Assembly (NCBI GenBank): GCA_031267635.1
Contig: JAIRYX010000109.1
Coordinates: forward strand, 1 to 11,614
Source: Planctomycetaceae bacterium
GTDB lineage: Bacteria; Planctomycetota; Planctomycetia; Pirellulales; Thermoguttaceae
Length of the DNA: 11,614 nucleotides
Direction of reading: 5' to 3'
The translations under genes were made by a program, and so were the position numbers. Positions 6,770 through 11,614 of the stretch are shown here, piece after piece. The first letter of the stretch is position 1. The number at the start of each line of letters is the position of its first letter. The notes beneath the pieces are model-generated. The model was not told the origin of the DNA. It made no database searches and saw nothing but the letters and a program-made list of their open reading frames with translations.

Positions 6770-7208
6770 ATGAAAAAAATTATTGCAACATTTTTGATTT
6801 TATTTGTTACCGTTTTTCCAATCTTCGGCTGTTCCCAAAATAACAGAGTGAAAGTCATTCCTGTTACCGGAACAATCACGCAAAACGCCAAACCTGTAGC
6901 CGACGCGCGAATTGAGTTCAGCAAAATCAATACCGGTGCGATGTCGTTTGCGGAAACCGACGCGGAAGGACATTGCACATTAACACATACGCACGAAAAA
7001 TCCGGCGCGGAGTCGGGCAAGTACCGCGTTTCGATTGTTCAAAAAGGAAAATCAATCCCATATCCCTGCAAGCAAAAAACCGGAAGATATTCCCGAAGAA
7101 CGCCGAAACCAAACAACACCGGATATTTTAATCACCAATTCCGATAAAAGTCTTATTGAGGTTGAAATCACCGAATCTGGAAATAATATCGTTATTGATA
7201 TTAAATGA
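6770..7208 (+). pseudogene. Planctomycete carboxypeptidase-regulatory-like lipoprotein, one-base frameshift
   Basis: The product begins with a lipoprotein signal, 'MKKIIATFLILFVTVFPIFG' with Cys21 as the likely lipid anchor, followed by the block 'VTGTITQNAKPVADARIEFS' typical of small planctomycete lipoproteins with a beta-sandwich 'carboxypeptidase regulatory-like' domain. Similarity continues through 'GKYRVSIVQKGKSIPYP', then breaks in a run of six A (7074-7079). Uncorrected, the frame ends at 7147 with an unrelated basic tail. Removing one A restores 'KPEDIPEERRNQTTPDIL' and 'SLIEVEITESGNNIVIDIK' with a stop at 7206-7208, a 145-residue protein of normal family length and ending. The break is thus a true mutation, a slippage site or a sequencing error in a homopolymer. 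No good Shine-Dalgarno precedes ATG 6770. Function in the family is unknown; an envelope location is inferred. Confidence 0.8.
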
Positions 7209-7387
7209 GAGTAACATGTTCATGTGCTTATCGGCAGAAAAAGACTTCTCACATTGAACATCCGGTTTTCATTAAAGACGTTGGGAACATGTTGAACGCT
7301 GTCTTAAAAAACGAATTTTCAAGCGTGAGAAGTATAGCTGAATTTTTACTTGGAGCTAGCGGCTTAACGGTCACTTTTGTCAAATGA
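7205..7387 (+). other. Doubtful 60-codon frame overlapping the lipoprotein stop
   Basis: ATG 7205 overlaps the restored lipoprotein stop (ATGA), the arrangement used in translational coupling. The product, beginning 'MRVTCSCAYRQKKTSHIEH' and ending 'FLLGASGLTVTFVK', is unrecognised and has no Shine-Dalgarno of its own. The inverted repeat CTTCTCAC/GTGAGAAG (7244-7251, 7325-7332) lies inside. It could be chance. Confidence 0.18.
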
Positions 7388-7396
7388 CAGAGCAAG

Positions 7397-7428
7397 AATC
7401 GCCGACTATTACTGCGAGTTCGGCGATT
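7397..7428. terminator. Hairpin between convergent genes, possible bidirectional terminator
   Basis: AATCGCCGA (7397-7405) pairs perfectly with TCGGCGATT (7420-7428) around a 14-base loop. It lies between a plus-strand gene ending at 7208 and a minus-strand gene ending at 7482, the right place for a shared terminator. There is only a short T stretch after it on the plus strand and none on the minus strand. Confidence 0.45.
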
Positions 7429-7481
7429 TCTGCGACTCAAAAATTCGCCAATTACCGAGACTTATCACTCCGTTTTGTTTT

Positions 7482-7847
7482 TTACAAATCAGTATAAATG
7501 CTAAATCCGCCATGTGTTCCGCCGATGGAAAGTGAAAATCCGCTTGAGGCAGGATAGATAACCTGCGGGGCAAGTATCACTGGCGACAAAACTGGTTGTT
7601 GGACAAACGGCGGAAACATCGGCGGACGCGGTGGAACAAACGGACGACGCATCGTCGGTTGAATTGGCATCGGCATATGTGCCTGAATTTTAGGAAAAGG
7701 TGCCGGAACATGTTGATTGTGTTGATACCGGCTTTGCGGTTGTGGGAAATGTCTTGCATGTGTGTTGTGATGCGGTTGATCCGCCATGACCAATGTTGAT
7801 GATAACAAAAGCGACAAACCAATGGTTATTGTTGAAAATTTTCTCAC
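7482..7847 (-). CDS. Secreted His/Pro-rich small protein, unknown function
   Basis: 121 residues. The N-terminus 'MRKFSTITIGLSLLLSSTLV' plus 'MADQ' is a classical Sec signal, with cleavage probably after A23 or nearby, so the protein is exported. The mature part starts His-rich ('QPHHNTHARHFPQPQSRYQH'), then becomes Pro/Met-rich ('MPMPIQPTMRRPFVPPRPPM'), and ends with a more ordered tail, 'GFSLSIGGTHGGFSIYTDL'. The composition suggests a flexible periplasmic or surface protein; the His and Met residues could bind metal, but there is no defined metal site. The start is GTG 7847, supported by a strong AGAGAGG seven bases upstream. It is divergent from the large lipoprotein gene at 8084. I know similar short proteins with this kind of 'G.S..IG..HGGFSI' tail only as hypotheticals. 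Confidence 0.75.
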   Translation of the reverse strand: MRKFSTITIGLSLLLSSTLVMADQPHHNTHARHFPQPQSRYQHNQHVPAPFPKIQAHMPMPIQPTMRRPFVPPRPPMFPPFVQQPVLSPVILAPQVIYPASSGFSLSIGGTHGGFSIYTDL

Positions 7848-7979
7848 TTTGCACCTCTCTATCCTTCTGTATGTTTTTAAATTAGCAACGGCTCAATGTC
7901 GTTCGCTCCATATTTCATTCATGGCGAAAACGATTTGAGGTGCGACAAAATTTTGAAAAAAATCCGCTTTTCTTGTGAG

Positions 7980-8024
7980 TTTCTTTAAAGAAAACTAGAG
8001 GAAATGCGTGAACTTTGTCGATAA
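7980..8024 (+). promoter_or_regulatory. Palindrome and mini-frame in the leader of the large lipoprotein gene
   Basis: TTTCTTTAAAGAAA (7980-7993) is a perfect 14-bp palindrome, followed directly by AGAGG (7997-8001) and ATG 8004, which opens a six-codon frame (MRELCR, stop 8022-8024). The frame differs from that of the main gene, which starts 60 bases later. It could be a leader peptide or an operator; the Shine-Dalgarno is very close to the ATG, so use is uncertain. Confidence 0.25.
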
Positions 8025-8083
8025 AGCCATCTATAGTGATACGACTCGTACAGACTGGTGGTGTATTTTCACGGACAAAATTT

Positions 8084-9742
8084 ATGTCATTTCATAAAAA
8101 CATGACTATTTTTTTAATTTGCCTCATTTTTCTGATGGCAGGATGTGAGGTCATGCCGAAACAGCGTTTTCGACCGACGTTACACAATTCGCGGATGCAA
8201 TTGCGTGACGTGGGAGTTGTTCCGTTTTTGAATCGTTCCGGTAACCTGAATCTTGATGGCTATGAAATGGCTCAACTGTATGCAAATCAATTGCAACGGA
8301 TTTCCGGTTTTAATGTTATGTCGGTCGAAACGGTTAAACAAGCGATGATCGACAACAATTTAACGTCGTTTGATTCTGTTGACGATATTCGGGAACTTGG
8401 AAAATATCTGAATGTCGATGTGGTTGTGATTGGAATTGTGAATCAATATTCCAGTTATCAGCCGCCGATTTTGGGGCTTGAAGTGGAATGGTTTGCTGTA
8501 AACCCTTATTTCCACCCAATTGTCAAAGGACACGGGCTTCCTTGGGGCACTCCGGCAGAAAAAGACATTCCCGACAAAGTCGTTCTCCAAGCGGAGCAAG
8601 ACCTTGCGAGAGCACAACTTGCAACACAAACACCCGATCCCGATGTGATTAACTCGCAAACAAAACCCAAACGTGTTCCGGTTCAGCAATTAAATTCCAA
8701 TGATTCCAATATTCCAGACTTGCCGTTTTCACCTGTTCCACTGTTACAAAATGCTTATCCAAATAGCAGTATGATGGATCTAGAAAATTCAGCAAATATG
8801 CAACTCCCAAGTCAAATAGGTCAGCAATCTGGACAAATTGGACTCAATAATATATCGCAAACTTCGCCATTTCTGCCTAATTTAAATAATCCATCAAACG
8901 CAAGCAATCCGTATCAAAATCAATTTCCGACACAAGAGCTTTTCACACCGAGGGTTATGACGGCATATTATCCGCAATTTAATGAATCGGAAAATGAGGA
9001 CAACTATAATGACGGCGATGATGATATTTCGGACAATATCGACAAAACGACAGAATTATATCTTGCTCGTCAACAGTTGGCGCTGAACGAATTGATGTAT
9101 CGTGCGCAAGGAATTTTCAGTCAACCGATTCCAATGTCGCAGCCGAACACGCCCTCGCAATATCAGCCATATGAAAAAACGCTGCAAAATCCAAGTTACC
9201 AAACTCATGGTACGATGCGTTCGCCGTATCGGTCGCAGGAATCGCAAAATTCGCCGAAAACCTCCAAACAAACAACGCAAAATCTTGCTTCGCAATCAGT
9301 TCCGGTGGTTCAAGGGCAAATTCCCGCAACGCCAAATTACTTGTCGGTGATGCCCGGAACGCCAGTGGGACCGGGATGGATTGCGGGTGAACCGGAAAGG
9401 TTTTACGGACTCCCTGCTGATTGGCCCGATCCTCGCGGTTTGATTCCCGATTCGCCGCAAGCGGAATTACCGCAAGATCTTACGATAAGTAACGAGCCGG
9501 TTATGCATCACGTTGCCATTTATAATGGAAACGATATTGATTTTACCCGTCGTTTGGCGGATTACGAGGCGTTTTTCGTGGATGAACGTAGGATTGGTGG
9601 TTGGCAAGGAATTTTGCGGAGACCGCCAGATTTTATCAGTGCTTGCTGTTGTATGCACATTTGGGAAATGCTTTCCAGTCGTGGTGGAGCCGGAAAAGCG
9701 GAAAAAATCACACAATACGATAAATTTTGGATGAACCCATAA
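8084..9742 (+). CDS. Large planctomycete lipoprotein with CsgG/LpoB-like N-domain and conserved C-terminal domain
   Basis: 552 residues. The start at ATG 8084 (GGA eight bases upstream) gives a proper lipoprotein signal, 'MTIFLICLIFLMAGC', with lipobox L-M-A-G-C and Cys21; a TTG at 8015 would add 23 residues before it and is unlikely. Residues 30-140 ('VGVVPFLNRSGNLNLDGYEM', 'AQLYANQLQRISGFNVMSVE', 'YLNVDVVVIGIVNQYSSY') have the pattern of the CsgG/LpoB/TolB-N-like alpha/beta fold of outer-membrane assembly lipoproteins. Residues about 190-440 form a low-complexity Gln/Asn/Ser/Pro-rich linker with an acidic patch. The last 80 residues ('VAIYNGNDIDFTRRLADYEA', 'GGWQGILRRPPDFISACCC', 'HIWEMLSSRGGAGKAEK') match a C-terminal block I know from many planctomycete hypotheticals. 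An envelope location is likely; the function is unknown. No partner genes flank it. The fold call is inference. Confidence 0.85.
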   Translation: MSFHKNMTIFLICLIFLMAGCEVMPKQRFRPTLHNSRMQLRDVGVVPFLNRSGNLNLDGYEMAQLYANQLQRISGFNVMSVETVKQAMIDNNLTSFDSVDDIRELGKYLNVDVVVIGIVNQYSSYQPPILGLEVEWFAVNPYFHPIVKGHGLPWGTPAEKDIPDKVVLQAEQDLARAQLATQTPDPDVINSQTKPKRVPVQQLNSNDSNIPDLPFSPVPLLQNAYPNSSMMDLENSANMQLPSQIGQQSGQIGLNNISQTSPFLPNLNNPSNASNPYQNQFPTQELFTPRVMTAYYPQFNESENEDNYNDGDDDISDNIDKTTELYLARQQLALNELMYRAQGIFSQPIPMSQPNTPSQYQPYEKTLQNPSYQTHGTMRSPYRSQESQNSPKTSKQTTQNLASQSVPVVQGQIPATPNYLSVMPGTPVGPGWIAGEPERFYGLPADWPDPRGLIPDSPQAELPQDLTISNEPVMHHVAIYNGNDIDFTRRLADYEAFFVDERRIGGWQGILRRPPDFISACCCMHIWEMLSSRGGAGKAEKITQYDKFWMNP

Positions 9743-9767
9743 TCCCTAACAATAAAAAACAATCAAG

Positions 9768-9791
9768 AAATCGTCGTTAAAAATACGATTT
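9768..9791 (+). terminator. Weak hairpin after the large lipoprotein gene
   Basis: AAATCGT (9768-9774) pairs with ACGATTT (9785-9791) 26 bases after the stop. The T-run is poor, so it is only a possible terminator. The rest of 9792-10000 is AT-rich without further structure that I can support. Confidence 0.25.
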
Positions 9792-10007
9792 GCGTTAAAA
9801 TTCAATAAATACAACGATAAATTGGAATAAAAAAATAAAACAATCCTGATAAAATGTAAAATTTTCATTGAATACAGACGATATTCTTAACAAAGTTCGT
9901 TAGCATGATTGCGACGGATTTCATTTTTGTTCAACGCTTTAAAAACAAAAATCCATTACCCTTTAACAAATTTTATTTATTCACTAATCAAAACAGGAAG
10001 TACAAAC

Positions 10008-10295
10008 GTGAACCAAGATACCAATATGCTTGCCCTTGTCAAAGGGACGGAACGTTACGTTTTTCTTTACACCGCCGCGAATCGGGCGGAGATGCTTCGC
10101 ACGCTGGGGCGGTTTGCCTCGAACCCGGAATTAAGTTTCAGTTGGTACGATGCTGCTGTTTTAAGTCAAAAAATCCGTCAAGAAAGCATGAAATCTCATT
10201 CGTCATCTCACGACGCCAAACCGTCGTCTTCTCCGATTTTACCGCATCAAAAACGGTATCACTTTCCTGTCACTGACGAAAAAGATGTAAGGTAA
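10008..10295 (+). CDS. Small conserved planctomycete protein, unknown function
   Basis: 95 residues, no signal or membrane segment, so cytoplasmic. The core 'MLALVKGTERYVFLYTAANR', 'AEMLRTLGRFASNPELSFSW', 'YDAAVLSQKIRQES' is a compact alpha/beta unit of about 60 residues that I remember as a near-invariant stand-alone hypothetical in Planctomycetes. After residue 65 a Ser/His/Lys-rich tail ('KSHSSSHDAKPSSSPILPHQ') is probably disordered and lineage-specific. The start is GTG 10008, because AGGAAG lies seven bases upstream; ATG 10026 is the in-frame alternative and would remove six residues. Longer in-frame extensions to 9909 lack a Shine-Dalgarno and give unrelated sequence. It is the last gene before a repeat-rich, gene-free region. 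Confidence 0.85.
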   Translation: MNQDTNMLALVKGTERYVFLYTAANRAEMLRTLGRFASNPELSFSWYDAAVLSQKIRQESMKSHSSSHDAKPSSSPILPHQKRYHFPVTDEKDVR

Positions 10296-10413
10296 AGCAG
10301 AGGCACGAATAAGTTTCTCATTTGGTTTAACGCAATGCTGCCCGAATGTCGCATGGAATCCACCGAAAGTTTTGCGAAATCCTTCAAAAGACGTTAGGCA
10401 TGTCGGAAAATTT

Positions 10414-10755
10414 CTGATTATTTCGTTTTTGGGGGACAATATTTGAAAATGCAATAGAAAACGATGGCGTCAGTTGCCCAAGCCAAATAAATCCGCACTG
10501 GTCAACTGAATAGTCGCGATTTTTTATAGTTACCGTCAATCTTATCGAAAAATTTTACTATTGCTGCCCTTATTTATGAAATTCCCTTAGTAGCCCGAAT
10601 TACACCTAATTATGCGCCCTTAATTCCCTTCTTTTTCGTTTGTAATCCATCATCTAAAAAATAAGGGCGAATTTGGGGGCTTTGTTGGCTACTAAAGGAA
10701 ACTTGATAGATAAGGGCTGTAATAATAAAGCCGTTCGGGCAACTGAATAGTTACC
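10414..10755. repeat. Dispersed intergenic repeat, longest copy, imperfect palindrome
   Basis: The left part, CTGATTATTTCGTTTTTGGG to about 10515, matches the reverse complement of the right half of the copy at 5210 over about 90 bases (GGCGTCAGTTG, CCAAGCCAAAT, CCGCACTGG). The part 10556-10631 (TTACTATTGCTGCCCTTATT, ATTCCCTTAGTAGCC, ATGCGCCCTTAATTCCCTT) matches 6645-6733. The part 10660-10755 is an inverted version of this (ATAAGGGCG, GGCTACTAAAGGAAA, ATAAGGGCTGTAATAATAAA) and ends in AAAGCCGTTCGGGCAACTG, shared with 5331-5352. The whole can fold back on itself. There are no coding frames of note. Confidence 0.65.
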
Positions 10756-10837
10756 TTCTAAAAAGATACGGGGCATTTTACAAAAAGATGCGGACAGTTA
10801 CAATGGAAAGTACTTACACAGACCTCATGTTACGCAT

Positions 10838-10851
10838 GACTGAATAGTTAC
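10838..10851 (+). repeat. Recurring short motif ACTGAATAGTTAC
   Basis: GACTGAATAGTTAC here, AACTGAATAGTTACC at 10741-10755, CAACTGAATAG at 10503-10513 and, inverted, GTAACTATTCAGTTG at 6576-6590 share one core. It occurs both inside and just outside the larger repeats, so it may be a building block of the mosaic family. Confidence 0.5.
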
Positions 10852-10868
10852 GATATAACTTCATAAGA

Positions 10869-10961
10869 GGAATTTCTAAAAACCCTACCTTCAACAAATT
10901 TCACCATTGAAAAACAAGGACTTACTAACCACTGCCTCTGGGGGATGTTTTTAGAAATTCC
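10869..10961. mobile_element. Small element with perfect 15-bp terminal inverted repeats (93 bp)
   Basis: GGAATTTCTAAAAAC (10869-10883) and GTTTTTAGAAATTCC (10947-10961) are exact reverse complements, separated by 63 bases. Just inside lie CCTACC on the left and GGGGGAT on the right, which could extend the fold. No coding content. It looks like a MITE or a large hairpin; no convincing target duplication is seen. Confidence 0.5.
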
Positions 10962-11023
10962 CTAAGAAATATCTTCAAGATTCCGTTTCAGTTCCTACGC
11001 TGGATTTTTTTAAGTTTTATGAT

Positions 11024-11213
11024 CCAGTGCTTTCAAGGTGACTGTCTATTAAATTTTTGAAATATTCTATTTTGACATGTTGTTTATCTATTTTAATAAA
11101 GTTTTGTGAATTTAAACAAAATAAACAACTTACACAAAAACTCAAAAATAAATTTTGCATTTTTAATTTTCGTACATGCAAATTTCAAATCAAACACACC
11201 TTGAAAGCACTGG
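11024..11213. mobile_element. 190-bp MITE with 17-bp perfect TIRs and 9-bp target duplication
   Basis: CCAGTGCTTTCAAGGTG (11024-11040) and its exact reverse complement CACCTTGAAAGCACTGG (11197-11213) bound the element. TTTTATGAT is present directly outside both ends (11015-11023 and 11214-11222), a perfect 9-bp target duplication. The interior is about 80% A+T, codes for nothing, and holds two further perfect inverted repeats: GTTGTTTAT/ATAAACAAC (11079-11087, 11121-11129) and TTTGCAT/ATGCAAA (11154-11160, 11176-11182). This is a non-autonomous transposon. A 9-bp duplication fits several DDE families (for example IS1 or IS4 relatives), and I cannot name the parent. Confidence 0.88.
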
Positions 11214-11270
11214 TTTTATGATCATGTAAAGCCCTCTTTGGGGTAATTTTTGTAATTATAACCGATACGT

Positions 11271-11345
11271 CAAGAGTTTTAGATAAAACTCAAGGAGTTT
11301 TTTAAAAATATCGAGGAGTTTTTATAAAAACTCAAGAGGTTTTTT
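11271..11345. repeat. Four-unit tandem repeat (20-21 bp) with interlocking palindromes
   Basis: Units: CAAGAGTTTTAGATAAAACT (11271-11290), CAAGGAGTTTTTTAAAAATA plus T (11291-11311), CGAGGAGTTTTTATAAAAAC plus T (11312-11332), and the partial CAAGAGGTTTTTT (11333-11345). Arms GAGTTTT and AAAACTC alternate, so neighbouring arms can pair in competing ways. GAGTTTTTATAAAAACTC (11316-11333) is a perfect 18-bp palindrome. Confidence 0.65.
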
Positions 11346-11614
11346 CGACGTCATCAGAAAAAAATTATTGGCTCATGAATATCAACTTATCCGGTTTTCA
11401 GGGAATAAAATAGAAAACAATAAAAATTTTACTGCCATAACTTGTTACAACACACAGCATGTTACAACAACGCGAATGACATATAAATTCGAAATTCTTG
11501 AGATTTTTTATGATTTTGCTTGTGGCGGGGATTGAAGGTTATTTAATATTCACTCATAATCTAACACAAAGAGTAAAAATCAAAGTGATAAACATTGTAA
11601 AATATTTTATATTA
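11346..11614. other. AT-rich stretch to the right edge
   Basis: No gene or RNA is supported. A direct repeat TGTTACAACA occurs at 11443-11452 and 11460-11469. A frame from ATG 11510 stays open to the edge (35 codons, hydrophobic start 'MILLVAGIEGYLIFT') but lacks a Shine-Dalgarno, and its composition is that of AT-rich noncoding DNA. Confidence 0.4.

Noticed and set aside
8015..8083. TTG start giving a 575-residue lipoprotein precursor
   Set aside because: It would put 23 residues before a normal lipoprotein signal; ATG 8084 has a Shine-Dalgarno and a proper signal length.
9905..10276. 123-codon frame overlapping the small conserved gene
   Set aside because: The other frame carries the conserved protein with a Shine-Dalgarno and GTG start.
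11271..11345. CRISPR-like array
   Set aside because: Units are directly adjacent with no spacers, only four, and AT-rich; this is a tandem repeat.
11510..11614. Start of a membrane protein running off the right edge
   Set aside because: Only 35 codons in AT-rich DNA with no Shine-Dalgarno; cannot be told from chance.

Overview
The window looks like chromosomal DNA from a planctomycete, probably a Pirellulales-like lineage with an AT-rich genome. This rests on remembered family resemblance, not a search. Four proteins carry the signal: a lipoprotein beginning with the planctomycete-type 'VTGTITQNAKPVADARIEF' stretch, a small 'LALVKGTERYVFLY...RFASNPELSFSWYDAAVLSQKIRQ' protein, a small 'VSPTYGEMV...QLRLDMKYLMFDLEATRRERDEY' protein, and a large lipoprotein ending in an 'FISACCCMHIWEMLSSRGGAGK' domain. 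Coding DNA is clearly richer in G+C than the long, very AT-rich intergenic stretches. Gene density is low and genes are mostly single units.

Layout. Positions 1-1210 are a graveyard of mobile DNA: the C-terminal part of an IS1634-like transposase entering from the left edge (+), a broken RHS-repeat fragment (-), and the N-terminal part of another IS1634-like transposase (-) that still has its promoter. Positions 1594-3683 form a complete dnaK unit on the minus strand: a sigma-54-type promoter, a 5' hairpin, the gene, and an intrinsic terminator with a GAAA loop. Positions 4034-5059 (-) encode an RmlD-like NAD(P)-dependent sugar-nucleotide reductase. Positions 5661-5948 (-) encode a small conserved coiled-coil-like protein.

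Positions 6770-7208 (+) hold a lipoprotein gene broken by a one-base frameshift in a run of six A. It converges on a GTG-started secreted His/Pro-rich protein (7482-7847, -). Positions 8084-9742 (+) encode the large lipoprotein and 10008-10295 (+) the small conserved protein. The rest of the right side (10300-11614) has no convincing gene and is packed with repeats.

The most interesting material is intergenic: (a) a 190-bp MITE with perfect 17-bp terminal inverted repeats and a perfect 9-bp target duplication; (b) a mosaic family of imperfect palindromic repeats present in four intergenic regions; (c) a four-unit tandem repeat of 20-21 bp with overlapping palindromes; (d) a textbook -24/-12 promoter in front of dnaK with three GTTGGGA/GATTGGGA-like sites upstream. 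I saw no CRISPR array, tRNA, rRNA or recognisable defence system. The genes do not form one pathway: they are housekeeping (DnaK), cell-surface sugar metabolism (RmlD-like), envelope lipoproteins, and small lineage-specific proteins.
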